Positions 1 to 9,182 of a stretch of DNA of 64,000 bases are shown piece after piece. A program made the translations under genes and the position numbers. The notes beneath the pieces were generated by a model. It was not told where the DNA came from and did not search any database. It saw nothing but the letters and a program-made list of their open reading frames with translations. Numbering within the stretch: the stretch's first letter is position 1; the number at the start of each line of letters is the position of its first letter. The DNA is from Carpediemonas membranifera (taxonomy: Eukaryota > Fornicata): positions 682,001 to 746,000 of the forward strand of contig JAHDYR010000007.1 of NCBI GenBank assembly GCA_019828565.1, written 5' to 3'.

Positions 1-349
1 GGAGGGTAAGACCCTGGACGAACTCGTCGGCGGCGTTGCAAGTCTCGGGGGTCTTCAGGAGAGCGTTGTCGTACGCCTTGGCAAGGATGGCGCGGATCTT
101 GACGGGGTCCTTGGCATCCTGCTTGGTCTCCTCAAGGAGGCGGTTGATCTCGTCCTCGCGGATGATGCTTCTCGGGTCGGGAACCTTTGCGAGCGTCTCA
201 AGGTCCTTCTCAGGAGACCAGGCAGAGCCCTGGCGCATCTGCTTGGTGAGGAAGTATGGAATGTCCTTGGGAAGCTTGGGAGTGGTCTTCTCGCTAAGAG
301 AGCGCGAGAATGAGGGCACAGAAACGCTGGTAGAAGCAGCAGCGTTCAT
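1..349 (-). CDS. HydG-like [FeFe]-hydrogenase maturase, N-terminal part (runs off left edge)
   Basis: The minus strand is open from an ATG at 349 to the window edge (116 codons). The first ~30 residues are rich in Ser, Thr, Ala and Lys with few acidic residues, which could be a presequence for a mitochondrion-related organelle. After that comes IIREDEINRLLEET and then KIRAILAKAYDNALL, spaced like the helical N-terminus of HydG, the radical-SAM tyrosine lyase that makes the H-cluster CO and CN ligands (family pattern: DEI..LLE, P.K.R.I.AKA, then LT.EE). A ~15-residue insertion seems to precede the 'GLTL' segment. The radical-SAM CX3CX2C motif would lie outside the window, so the call rests on N-terminal resemblance only. 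Another protein with a similar helical start cannot be excluded. Confidence 0.45.
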   Translation of the reverse strand, partial: MNAAASTSVSVPSFSRSLSEKTTPKLPKDIPYFLTKQMRQGSAWSPEKDLETLAKVPDPRSIIREDEINRLLEETKQDAKDPVKIRAILAKAYDNALLKTPETCNAADEFVQGLTL

Positions 350-891
350 GATAGAAGGTAAAAAGCCGCTAAGAGCGCCTTTGGATACTCCGTTAGTCTT
401 CAGGAGCTGAGAAAGCATTTCTTGCCGATTTGTGCTGAGGCAAGATTTGCCGTCTAACGAAGATCAGATCGCGATCAGACCCGCATCGACCGTCATAGAG
501 CCCTCTGAGATCCAGCTATTAAACTCTGCCATTAGGCCGACCGCACGCCATGCCCCGGGGCGGACCAAGGTCGTGTCAGTTCCGGCGGCAGTGCCCTCAT
601 GGACCCCACTCGGGCCGACCCCCTCAGAGCTTCCTGACCGCCACTATTTGAGCTTGGATGGACAGAGACGCTTCGTTTGTGTCCGCTTGTCAAGTTTTGC
701 AGCCGAGAATAATGATGCCTTCAGGACGCGGGGCGGTTGAAGTGCGTTTTTGCAATTTGAATTCTGAGGCGACGAGGGCTTGGGTTGGAAAACAAAGGGC
801 GGATAATCATAATATGAACCATAGACTACACGGGATGGCCGTTGGTTGGGTGATTCGAGGCCGACAAACTGTGTGTCTTTCCTGGCAAAAC
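350..891. other. Intergenic stretch, no supported gene
   Basis: Small open frames occur here, but none shows domain-like composition or a convincing start. The stretch should hold the promoter of the minus-strand HydG-like gene. I see no tRNA-like or hairpin structure. Confidence 0.5.
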
Positions 892-1119
892 ATGGACGAT
901 GACCAGGAAGCGACGCTGCGAGCCACCGTAGAGCTCAAGCTTGCAAATATAGAAGCAAATTTACTAGCCAGAATCGATAACGCGTTATTGGAGGAGATAG
1001 AACAGTATTCGGTTCGTTCTATTCTGTTTTCTTATGTAGACCGTAGAGGAGGAGCTTCTAATCAGGCTAAAGGCTATGCAGGAGCGTATGGGCATAGATA
1101 CTTCCGACTAGGCGTGTAA
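892..1119 (+). CDS. Small hypothetical protein (75 aa)
   Basis: ATG at 892, stop at 1117-1119. The product starts MDDDQEATLRATVELKLANI and then alternates hydrophobic and charged residues like a helical bundle (VELKLANIEANLLARIDNALL), ending in a Gly/Arg/Tyr-rich tail. It could be a small histone-fold-like or complex subunit, but I do not recognise it. The frame is open upstream to about 658, and that extension reads like non-coding sequence, so I chose the ATG before the acidic MDDD. Real-gene status is moderate to low. Confidence 0.35.
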   Translation: MDDDQEATLRATVELKLANIEANLLARIDNALLEEIEQYSVRSILFSYVDRRGGASNQAKGYAGAYGHRYFRLGV

Positions 1120-1296
1120 TTGCCGTTGCCACATCGCTGGAACTCGTATCACTCCACGCCTCTCAAAGGCGACAAGCACCCACCCGCACAGCTGCCCCCA
1201 GCGCCTTATAGCACCCTATCCACGCACCGGGACAAACCTCAGTCCTATTTAGCAAACCCAGCCACCATAGCAGCACCCTGCCCGACGACGCCGTAC

Positions 1297-2069
1297 TCAC
1301 CACCCGATGCACCCCCGCATCATCGTCTGCGGCCAGTTCATAAGCAGTGCAAAGGACGCTAACCTCGCCACCACCCGCTTGGTGAAGGATGCGCCTTCCA
1401 CGCGAGCTTCAATGGACCTGGCGACAGCCGAGGGGAGGTGCTGCATTCGGAGCACGGCGTCCAGCTGGCTGTGAAGGGTCTCAAGCGTGTCGTTGTTGTC
1501 TATGAGGATGTCCGATGCCTTGATCTTCGTCTCCAACGAAAGCTGCGAGTTGATCCGATTCTCAGCCTCATCGCGGTTAAAATCGTTTCTGAGCATCAGT
1601 CTCTTCAGCTGCGTGTCCCTATCTGTTGATACCACAATGATTGGCGATGACAGGAACAGGGGGTGAAGGTGGGCCTTAGTCTCGATCAGCAAAGGAATGT
1701 CGACGACTACGAGACGGTCGCCGAGTATAAAATGAAGTAGCAGGTCTTGGGCAATGCGTTTGTACACTACGGGGTGTGTGCACCGGTCGAGGAGGCGTCG
1801 TTTGTCCGGGTTTGAGAAAATGAGGGAGCCGAGTTTCTCGCGGTTGAGCGTCTTACTGTATGAGGCCATGCGCGAAGATATACGTACTTATCGTGGAAAT
1901 AATCAGTTCCAAACGCCTTTTGTAGATTCTTCCAGCCTTGCTTTCCTGGTTCAACGATCTGCCTCGCGATGACATCGGAGTCAATAACATGAATGCCTTT
2001 TTGCCTGAAATATGCCGCAGCAGAGGATTTCCCCGTTGCTATACCGCCTGTAAGCAACAGGACGCGCAT
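1297..2069 (-). CDS. coaE: Dephospho-CoA kinase (two exons)
   Basis: Catalyses the last step of CoA synthesis, ATP-dependent phosphorylation of the ribose 3'-OH of dephospho-CoA. Exon 1 (2069-1888) encodes MRVLLLTGGIATGKSSAAAY, with the P-loop GGIATGKS, then a VIDSDVIAR segment typical of CoaE. Exon 2 (1855-1297) continues with KTLNREKLGSLIFSNPDKRR, THPVV and VVVDIPLLIET (the conserved D-PLL-E segment). Removing a 32-nt intron (1887-1856) joins them in frame: 741 nt, 246 aa. After the ~200-aa kinase domain there is a ~45-aa C-terminal extension with a weakly hydrophobic stretch, which might be a membrane contact as in some eukaryotic enzymes. The start is the first ATG before the P-loop. Confidence 0.9.
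1856..1887 (-). other. Spliceosomal mini-intron (32 nt) in dephospho-CoA kinase
   Basis: Begins GTACGT and ends CTCATACAG on the minus strand. Removal joins GTDYFHDN to KTLNREK in frame and restores the CoaE family alignment. Confidence 0.85.
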
Positions 2070-2476
2070 GTGGATGGCAGGTTGGTGGCAACGGAAGTTT
2101 TCGACTTGGGAATCAACTCTGATTCTAGGGGTCGCGACAGGGCCACAGGCTACGATCAGGGGGTCTTCAAGCCATTTGAAGGCATAAGCGAGCTTTTGAA
2201 ATCCAGAGTGTCGAGCGCTGTTTTGACCTTTGATACGCGAATTTGTTTGAGACGGATATAACGACAAATGGCTCACACCAAGTCTGAGTATATGCCAATA
2301 TGACAAGAAGACCCGATACCGACGACTCATATTTGGTAATTGTCAACTGATGACCTGTAATTGAAATCCTTCGCTGACATCCAACGAGAAGTGCACTAGG
2401 AGTGGAGTGCGCCTCAATGACGGCTGGAGAGCACGTTCTGCTCACGGACTGGTATCATTTATATGCAGTCAATTGT

Positions 2477-2484
2477 GCAGTTTA
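2477..2484 (+). promoter_or_regulatory. GCAGTTTA motif, candidate core promoter element
   Basis: Lies 23 nt before the ATG at 2507. The same 8-mer recurs close to the starts of several other genes in this window. Confidence 0.4.
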
Positions 2485-2506
2485 ACCTTTGTCCGGAAAA
2501 TCGAAA

Positions 2507-3122
2507 ATGAAGATAACAGTTGCACCGGCCACTAGCTCTTCTGAGAACAAAGAGAATGCGGCAAATGCAAATACCCCGTATACTGTCGTCAAAACCTATG
2601 CACAAAAGAGAAAGAGTATGCCTATTTCCTTCAGACTCTTACAAAGCACCGCTAAAACCACAATACGGCAACGAGAACGACCCAAATAGCACGAAGCGGC
2701 CAACGATTGACACTAGCGTGCCATCACCGAAGCATGAGTCGAAGACAATGACTCCTTTAGGCCACTCCCGCACCGTCTCAGGGACACTCAATGGCGTGCC
2801 CGTGTCCTCGATCCCCATGCCCGACAGCCTCGCGCAGATGAAGAGTAGGCTTCAGAACGTCTCCATCAGCGAGCCCAGCACCACCCGTCATCACCGTGCC
2901 CGCACCCCCCTCGCCCAGCTCCCGGTGCCCCTGCCAGATCACGAGTTCACGTCCACTATCCATCGGCGGATCCGTCTAGACTCGCCTGTGCCAGTAGAGT
3001 GGATGTCTTCGCAGGATAACGACGAGCTCACTCCCCGGACACGTCGGGAGGACCAGAATGAGGCGGGGAGGGCCAAGGGCGGGTTCCTCAGCAGACTGTC
3101 GGACCTGTTGCTGCGGAGGTAG
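2507..3122 (+). CDS. Ser/Pro-rich KEN-box protein (two exons)
   Basis: Exon 1 (2507-2615) and exon 2 (2647-3122) join across a 31-nt intron to give 194 aa. The product is low-complexity, basic and rich in Ser, Thr and Pro, so probably disordered. A KEN box sits near residue 19 (SSENKENAANANTP), which in known proteins is a degron for the anaphase-promoting complex. Several SP/TP sites follow, and the C-terminus is a short amphipathic helix (GFLSRLSDLLLRR). Securins and shugoshins look broadly similar, but I see no family-specific motif, so I do not assign a function. A shorter 19-nt intron (2616-2634) would also keep the frame; I prefer 31 nt because its length and CTTACAAAG acceptor fit the other introns. 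Confidence 0.6.
2616..2646 (+). other. Spliceosomal mini-intron (31 nt) in KEN-box gene
   Basis: Begins GTATGC and ends CTCTTACAAAG. Its removal moves the reading from the MKITVAP frame into the frame that stays open to 3122. Confidence 0.7.
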
Positions 3123-3187
3123 TAGTATAAAGTTGACCGGCAATGTTTATGGGGCTGGGGCTTGGCGTGAATGTGGCGATGAAGGAA

Positions 3188-3625
3188 TCAGGAAGTGCGG
3201 CCCTTCTTGCCATTCGAGGCCTGGTCTCGGCGGGCTTTTCGTTTCTGTGCCTTCTTGCTCTTCGCACTGACCATCTGAGGCTGAGATTCAAGGCTCACAC
3301 GTGGTTTCGACCTGGACAACGCAGCATGGACCTCCATTGCGCTGTTGCTGGCGCCATCATCAAACGATACAGGCTTAGGAGCTTCCTTCTTCTCAGTGGG
3401 CTGTGAGGCGATCATGCGAGAATGATAAGCCTCTACATCCTTGTTGTACGAGCCTGTAGACATCCTTCCGGCGACATAGCCTGCATTATCGTCTTCAAAG
3501 ATCACACGCGTCCCACCCATGGTCTGTAGGGCTTCATCCCACGCAACGACCATCTCATTCGTCTTCATTTTCTCCTTCTTGCGTGCATTTTTGATGAACT
3601 TGAGCTCTGAATAAGGATCCTTCAT
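3188..3625 (-). CDS. Hypothetical basic protein (145 aa)
   Basis: ATG at 3625, uninterrupted. The N-terminal half starts MKDPYSELKFIKNARKKEKM and continues through MVVAWDEALQTMGGTRVIFE, so it looks folded. The last ~40 residues are Lys/Arg/Ser-rich (SAKSKKAQKRKARRDQ) and could be a nuclear or nucleolar signal. I do not recognise the family. A 24-bp sequence shared with two other places in the window (3661-3684) and a GCAGCTTA variant of the promoter-like 8-mer (3643-3650) lie just upstream of the start. Confidence 0.6.
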   Translation of the reverse strand: MKDPYSELKFIKNARKKEKMKTNEMVVAWDEALQTMGGTRVIFEDDNAGYVAGRMSTGSYNKDVEAYHSRMIASQPTEKKEAPKPVSFDDGASNSAMEVHAALSRSKPRVSLESQPQMVSAKSKKAQKRKARRDQASNGKKGRTS

Positions 3626-3660
3626 CGCAGCCTGAGATGACGGTGCAGCTTATTTATTTA

Positions 3661-3684
3661 GACTCAACAATTCTAATCCTGCGC
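3661..3684 (+). repeat. 24-bp dispersed repeat, copy 1
   Basis: Begins GACTCAACAATTC and ends AATCCTGCGC. Identical copies occur at 49992-50015 and 51349-51372. Copies 1 and 2 share four more bases (TTTA) on the left and both lie 36-69 nt upstream of a minus-strand start codon. Confidence 0.8.
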
Positions 3685-3861
3685 GGCACACAGTGGAGTC
3701 ACGTCAGATGGCGAATAGGCTCGCACGATTCGATGCGGTGCAGCACTCTCTTTACCGTCACTGCTTATCGCGCGATACCCCCGACTCCTACGAACCACTC
3801 TCTGCTCGTCACAAAGACCGTCTCATAAGAGTTTATCTACAAGCCAAAAGACACTAAAACA

Positions 3862-5025
3862 CTAAAAGCTCATGCCAGCCGTGTTAATCTGGGAGATCGA
3901 CGGGATAAGGGGCAGCGTGCTGAGCTGCAGACCGAGCATCTCAGGCTGCTCGGCATGAGTCGGGGCGGTGTCCCAGATCCCCCCGAGGTTGGTCGAGTAC
4001 AGCAGTGCGCTGCTCATGCCCTGACCGGAAGGTACAACGATTCCGGGAGGGCCGGCGAGCTGGATGGAGGGAACAGACGGGGAAGAACCGGGGAGCAGTG
4101 AAGACATGCGGGGCTCATCCTTGACGGCAGGAGCCTCCATAGCGCTGGGAACAATAGGAGCAGCGTTCTTCACGGTGGCTGTCTTGTGCTCCACCGCCTT
4201 GGTGGAGATAACGTGGTTGTGCGATCCCTGGTACGTCACAGTCGTCTCGTTCGTGTCAGACTCGACGGGGCGCTGGATCAGACGCTTGGCGGGACAGCCA
4301 GTGTGGGCACAGCGGTAGTATGACTTCTGGACAGTTGAAGACTTGACCACCTTTGACCCGTACTTCTTCCAGCCACCAAGGCCGTCCTCGGTGGGCTCAA
4401 TGGGGCCCTTGGCGACTACTACTAGCTTGCGGCTCTGGTCGGTGGCCTGGGCGTCTTCACTGAGCTCGGGGCCGTCCCACTCGCCGAGGAACTTGCTCTC
4501 CTCGCGGACAACGGCGAGGAACTCTTCCTGGGTTGTGACCTCGACGCGGCGGACCTGGGGAGGCACGTGGCTGTGGGTGCCGCGGTAGGTGTTGACGATC
4601 TTGCCGTCTGTACTGCGGGAGATCTGGCGCTTGACGGGGCATCCGGGGTGGGCGCACTTGTAGTAGCATGTGGGATAGGGAGACGAGCGGCTGAACTTCT
4701 GGCCGTACTTGCGGTAGTGGTAGCCATCGGCGAGGACCTCAGCGGAGTAGTAAGGGCCGCGTTTGCCCTTGGCCTTGGAATTTGAAGCATCATCAAACTC
4801 CTCGGACGAAAGTTCGGCTGAAATGTTGGAAACTTGCCTCGTACGAGTGTGCTGAGGCTTATTCACGACAGCATTATGGTATTCAAAGCCCGGGATTGTG
4901 TGGTGGACCGATGAGGACGCTGAGGACGAGGAAAGACCGGGATAGAAGCCGGATGGCATCGTTGAGAATGTTGATGAAAGCACAACATGCTGAGAAGTCA
5001 TTTGCGGGCTAATTGGGATGTTCAT
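3862..5025 (-). CDS. WRKY-family transcription factor with two divergent WRKY domains
   Basis: 387 aa from the ATG at 5025; a GTG 12 codons upstream is less likely. Two WRKY zinc-finger domains are visible. Domain 1 (about residues 85-155) reads DGYHYRKYGQK, where the canonical Trp is Tyr, followed by CAHPGC and a THSH pair. Domain 2 (about residues 210-275) reads GWKKYGSK with CAHTGC and SHNH. Both therefore keep the C-X4-C and H-X-H zinc ligands. WRKY domains bind W-box DNA through the WRKYGQK beta-strand, so the changed residues may alter specificity. The N- and C-terminal regions are Ser- and Pro-rich and probably disordered. WRKY factors are known from plants and a few protists, including Giardia. 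Confidence 0.93.
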   Translation of the reverse strand: MNIPISPQMTSQHVVLSSTFSTMPSGFYPGLSSSSASSSVHHTIPGFEYHNAVVNKPQHTRTRQVSNISAELSSEEFDDASNSKAKGKRGPYYSAEVLADGYHYRKYGQKFSRSSPYPTCYYKCAHPGCPVKRQISRSTDGKIVNTYRGTHSHVPPQVRRVEVTTQEEFLAVVREESKFLGEWDGPELSEDAQATDQSRKLVVVAKGPIEPTEDGLGGWKKYGSKVVKSSTVQKSYYRCAHTGCPAKRLIQRPVESDTNETTVTYQGSHNHVISTKAVEHKTATVKNAAPIVPSAMEAPAVKDEPRMSSLLPGSSPSVPSIQLAGPPGIVVPSGQGMSSALLYSTNLGGIWDTAPTHAEQPEMLGLQLSTLPLIPSISQINTAGMSF

Positions 5026-5511
5026 CGTAGATATCTTTTCACAGACACGCTCCGATCTCACTGCTACTCAGTGATGAATGCATCAATTTGCCTTTGACAC
5101 GCAGAACACAAGGCCGACACAGGTGGTCGAGAGGGCCCATTCAGACCGCCCAGGGCCAACATCATCGGTTGTGTCAAATCGCACAAATTTTCTTTTCTTC
5201 CACTCGAATCACTGCCGCCACCCAAAACCAGTGTAAATTGCAATATTTAGGAATATTCTCGCGGCCAAGCCATATACAGGTCTACCGCCCATATTTTCTG
5301 CCGTCCCCTACTTATCGCGGCCAACCAAGGCCGCCGTCATCATATCGCATACCGACCAGACCACGGGGGTCTGCACGCAAACCGCGTCAGCTATAGTAGC
5401 TTCCAGACGGCCAGAGGTCTCAGATATGCAACGTGTTGCAGCCAGGGATGTCAGTTTCCGCCGGTCTTTCAAAAACGTCTTGGCGAAGTTCACACAAGAC
5501 GTGTTGGCGTA
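5026..5511. other. Divergent promoter region, no gene
   Basis: Lies between the minus-strand WRKY gene and the plus-strand DCN1 gene. It contains AT-richer patches around 5170-5260 but no supported coding sequence or RNA gene. Confidence 0.5.
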
Positions 5512-6303
5512 ATGGCGGGTGTGAGGCTCACAAAGAAGTTTGTGAACATGTTTATGGAAGCTATTGGTAGCACCAACTACCAGACAGCATACAATTTCGC
5601 CAACGATCACCGCGGCGAGTATACAGACCTGAATAGCCTTGCAAACTTCTATTTCCAGAACCAAGTGATGCAACCAGAGCCAAAACCCGCAAAAGAACCT
5701 ACTGTTGCATACAACACAACACAAGCGGAGGCCATTTTCGCGTAGTATTGCAAGACTGTCGATGACACAGAGATCATAACCGAGTCCGGGATGCTCCAGC
5801 TGGCTGAGGACCTGCACTTGGACGAGAACTGCACTGAAATCCTCATCTTCGCTTGGCTTGGCGAATGCGAGACGCAGTTTGTGTTTACCCGCGATGAATT
5901 CATCCGGGGTATGGCCAAGGCGAATGTCCACACCGTGGGCGAGCTCGAGGAGCACCTCAAGGGCCGTCTTGCGCACTTTGCGATTGACAAGGATCACAAG
6001 GATCTTTACGAGTTCGCATACAAGTACAACCTGGACAAGACCAGGAACCTCGCTTCTCTCAAGAAGAAGGACTGCGCCGCCCTGTGGCGGATCTTCTTCA
6101 CCGGCCGTTGGAACGAGCTGGAGAACTGTATCCACTTCTTGCGGACCCAGAGGAAGGTGCGGACGGTGAAGCTCGACACCTTCTCACTCCTCTGGGATTT
6201 CATCCTCACCTACCCCACCGGCGACTATAACACACATGACCCGAAGGGGAGCTGGCCGGTGCTGCTGGACCAGTACGTATTATGGCGCAGTGAGAACAAG
6301 TAA
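5512..6303 (+). pseudogene. DCN1-like neddylation co-E3 with an in-frame TAG
   Basis: DCN1 proteins bind cullins and the NEDD8 E2 to promote cullin neddylation. From the ATG at 5512 a UBA-like region (residues ~1-50, TNYQTAYNFANDH) is followed by the PONY domain: LHLDENCTEILIFAWLGEC, FTRDEFIRGMA, LKKKDCAALWRIFF and the C-terminal SWPVLLDQYVLW, all typical of DCN1. The frame is broken once by TAG at 5743-5745, between EAIFA and YCKTVDD. Family members usually have Lys at this point, and AAG to TAG is one base change. No GT-AG intron of suitable length removes the stop and keeps the frame. Options are a sequencing error, a real nonsense allele or readthrough. Everything else looks intact (263 codons plus stop). 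Confidence 0.8.
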
Positions 6304-6524
6304 TCTCGCCCATCTTTTGTGGTTCGGGTTTAGGGTTTGCTGTTGATTAGTCCGGTCAGTGAAGCTTAGTCCTGCCCTGTCTCCCTCCTTTTGTCGGGAA
6401 CAGTTCAAACTACTACGCGATATTTACCAAGTCCATTGGAACTCACATCAGAAAATGCGAAAGGCTGGTTGATGCGCACTTCGCATCAGTGTGAATCAAG
6501 AAGAAAGCTGCTAACTCCGACAAT

Positions 6525-7325
6525 ATGCCTCGTATTGACTCTGAAGCCCAGCTAGAAGCCACAGAGGAACGGTTAAGACTGATCCTTGAGAAGTATGAGG
6601 ATCGGACGAACAAGAAGACCTTCCTATACCCCCTGTACAAGCGCCCAATGCATGGCTGGATCACCGGCCTTGCCAATTTCCTCATCCCAGGCCTTGGCTA
6701 CCTCGCCATCCGCCAGTACGGCAAGGCCGCCTCCTCTTTCGTTGTATTCGTCGTCCTGGCGGCCATTTCAATCATTAGCCTCGTTGTTTTCCTCGTCCTT
6801 TCGCCGATCGCCTTCATTCTCATCATCGCGTCCGTGGTCATCTCCCTCACACTCCTCGTTACATTCCTGCTCCCTCTCCTCCTGCCGTTCCTTGTATTAG
6901 TTGTCTTGTTCCTACTAGTCCCCCTCATCGTCTTCGCGGCGCTCATTTTCGCCGTTCTTGTCCACCAGACCATCGCGGGCGTGGACTGCTTCCTTCTGAC
7001 AAGACATGCTCGCCGCGGCAACCTCATCATGGCGGGAGAATGTGGCTGGGCGATCGCGAAGCCCCTCGCTGCCGTCACGAGTCGACCCACCTTTGTTTAC
7101 GACCTGGACGACCGCTCTGTCCCCGCCATCTCCCGCCGCTGCAACCCGCTTGCCCAGAGCATCCGTAACTACAGGGAGAGCGCCCTAGACCGCGAGCTCG
7201 GCATTCCCAGCTACTCTTCGGTGATGCCCGAGCTCGAGTCGCCCCGTGTGAAGCGGACGGTGGAGCCGAACGCCCCCCCGCCGCTGTACATGCAGGAGGC
7301 CGCGGCGGGTATCCCTAGCGTCTGA
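6525..7325 (+). CDS. Multi-pass membrane protein, function unknown (266 aa)
   Basis: A charged N-terminal helix (EAQLEATEERLRLILEKYED) is followed by about four hydrophobic segments between residues 45 and 160, two of them very rich in Val, Leu and Ile. A hydrophilic C-terminal tail of ~100 residues ends in a Pro-rich stretch. The segment LANFLIPGLGYLAIRQYGKA resembles TM2-type hairpins (Pro-Gly-Leu-Gly before a short loop), but the family is not clear to me. No signal peptide is apparent. Confidence 0.65.
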   Translation: MPRIDSEAQLEATEERLRLILEKYEDRTNKKTFLYPLYKRPMHGWITGLANFLIPGLGYLAIRQYGKAASSFVVFVVLAAISIISLVVFLVLSPIAFILIIASVVISLTLLVTFLLPLLLPFLVLVVLFLLVPLIVFAALIFAVLVHQTIAGVDCFLLTRHARRGNLIMAGECGWAIAKPLAAVTSRPTFVYDLDDRSVPAISRRCNPLAQSIRNYRESALDRELGIPSYSSVMPELESPRVKRTVEPNAPPPLYMQEAAAGIPSV

Positions 7326-7459
7326 GCGGCCGTGGTTAAGGTAAATGAGCTCGCGTTATTGTGGTGAGGGAATGCCTGCTGGGCGAGGGACGTCGGTGAG
7401 AAGGCCTGCCGGCCCACAGCAACAATCCAAGACAACGCATCAGTACTCATTTACTAGCC

Positions 7460-8047
7460 TTAGAGCAGGAGAAGCAGAGCGGCCAGCACGGCCAGCAGGC
7501 CGACCATGGTGACTCTGGCCGAGTCGATGTAGACCCAGGACTCGAAGTCGGGGTTGTCGAAGTCCACCCGGTAATTGTCGCAGGTGTAGATGGAAACCGT
7601 AAAATTGCGGTACTCCTTGGGGATAACCTCGACGTTCTCGAGGATGTTGTTGACGATGGTGCGGGCGGTGGGGATGTCGAAGGGAAGGTCGCCGCCGATG
7701 GAATCGTCGATGGCATCGAGGACGTCCTGCAGCTCAGCAACGGGCAATGTGAGGTTGAGGGTGTAGTTGCCGAAGGGTCCGTCGATGAACTGGCCAACAC
7801 TCTGGCAGTCGGACGACTGCACGTCGAGAATGCCTTGGCGAGTCATGCCCGCATCCTCGAAAATGCCCATAACAAGGTCGTTCTGGTACTCCGTGGTCAC
7901 ATAGATCTTGTCGTCGGGATCATAGAAGTCGGCGGGGAAGACGATGCTGTTGTTGCGCTCAATAAGGAGGGTGTCGCCATTCTCGGGTGAAATGAACTCA
8001 GTAGCGAAGACCAGCGCGATCACAAGGGCAAGAAAGACAACTTTCAT
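7460..8047 (-). CDS. Secreted or GPI-anchored surface protein, function unknown (195 aa)
   Basis: ATG at 8047 gives a clear signal peptide (MKVVFLALVIALVFA) and a ~160-aa acidic ectodomain with Cys near positions 80 and 155 and several N-glycosylation sequons (NNS, NYT, NLT, NFT). The C-terminus is hydrophobic (LLAVLAALLLLL) with no cytoplasmic tail, which is the layout of a GPI-attachment signal, or else of a tail-less type I membrane protein. I do not recognise the ectodomain. Confidence 0.65.
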   Translation of the reverse strand: MKVVFLALVIALVFATEFISPENGDTLLIERNNSIVFPADFYDPDDKIYVTTEYQNDLVMGIFEDAGMTRQGILDVQSSDCQSVGQFIDGPFGNYTLNLTLPVAELQDVLDAIDDSIGGDLPFDIPTARTIVNNILENVEVIPKEYRNFTVSIYTCDNYRVDFDNPDFESWVYIDSARVTMVGLLAVLAALLLLL

Positions 8048-8288
8048 TGCTGTAGGGGAACTGACGAGAACGTGACGTCGACACCTGTGTCGAAAACGAG
8101 ATTGTGACAAGAATAAAGATTCGGCCAATCCATGCATCTAGACAGAGGCGCGCCAGATCTGCCCATTGCAGAGGCGGCCCCAAGCAGCATGGCGGGCAGC
8201 CGCAGATTAGGTAGAAACTGCTCTCGGTCAGCCGAGCTTATGGCAGCGCACAATTCGTCCACAGACCACATTACTATGGAAAACTAGC

Positions 8289-8889
8289 TTGAAGAGGCGC
8301 AAGAGCATCGTCATGTGGATCCAAAACATCCTCGTCTGCGACAAGCCCGCTCTCAGTGCCGCTGTTGCTGCGCTTTCCACCGTTTACATCCACATGCTCC
8401 ACACTGTCGAGATCCCCGCGGCCAGCATGTTCTTCGTTCACCTCTTGTGCCTCATCTTTGCCGTCATCCCCCGCATCCCAATGGTTTCCACCACCACCAA
8501 GGGCCTCCCATTCACTGACCTCCTCCCCCACCTCCCTAGGTCGGCCGGTTCGTCATGGCCCGCGTCGAGAAGTCCACGAAAGACGTCCACGCCCCTCCTC
8601 GTCAAGACCTTCGTAGGCCTCTTCGTATGCGCCGCCATCACCTCTGTTGCACATCTGGGCGATCCTCGCTGCCGTATGGCATCCCACGCTTGCCCCATGT
8701 CCATCGCCAACCACCTGTCCCAGCGGGCTTGGAAGCTCGCCCTACGTCCACAAGGCCAATGGCCAGACTGCCAACTTGACTGAGAGAACCAAGCAGAAGG
8801 CTCGCAATGACGACCCTGAGAAGAGGGATGCAGACTTCCGCATCCTCCGTGAAGCCCTCGGCTTTTGTTATAATCTTTGGCTGAATTGA
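8289..8889 (+). pseudogene. Reticulon-like membrane-protein relic with frameshifts
   Basis: Coding-like pieces occur in different frames: a hydrophobic hairpin (AAVAALSTVYIHMLHTVEIP...FFVHLLCLIFAVIP), a hydrophilic loop, a second hairpin (LLVKTFVGLFVCAAITSVAH then WAILAAVWHPT), and a charged tail (NLTERTKQKARNDDPEKRD). Two long hairpins separated by a loop is the layout of a reticulon-homology domain, which shapes tubular ER. At least two frame changes are needed (near 8565-8600 and 8650-8665) and no suitable introns were found. It could also be an ARL6IP1-like protein or a gene broken by sequence errors. Confidence 0.4.
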
Positions 8890-9182
8890 TAGAGAGCCGG
8901 GCACAGCCCTACCAAGCAAGAAGGCTGGCCACGCAGACCCACCAGCTGGCCGCAGAGAAGGAGTATGCCCTCGGCACTTATTTCACAGAGCCCACGACAT
9001 GATCTTGGTATTGCAGCAATATGCTGCTTTTGGGAACCCCTCGCCTCGTATCTCGTAATATCTTAAACTGCTCTGGTAGGTATGGTGGGTTATAGTTGTC
9101 TTGTCATCTGACTCGAGTGGAGTCGACGTCACTGTGACTGTGACCGAGTCATTTCCACGGAAAATAGTGCGAGAACTCGGCG

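Noticed and set aside
36-410. Plus-strand frame at the left edge
   Set aside because: It is antisense to the HydG-like frame, which shows conserved text; the plus frame does not.
1120-1296. C-rich stretch after the small gene at 892
   Set aside because: It is pyrimidine- and Pro-codon-rich but has no repeat unit or conserved text; probably the 3' flank of two convergent genes.
2616-2634. A 19-nt intron in the KEN-box gene
   Set aside because: The frame would also be kept, but 19 nt is shorter than any other intron here and its acceptor lacks the CTYAY block; the 31-nt version fits better.
5743-5773. A 29-nt GT...ACAG intron removing the DCN1 stop
   Set aside because: Its ends look plausible, but its length would shift the downstream DCN1 frame, which is already in phase without splicing.
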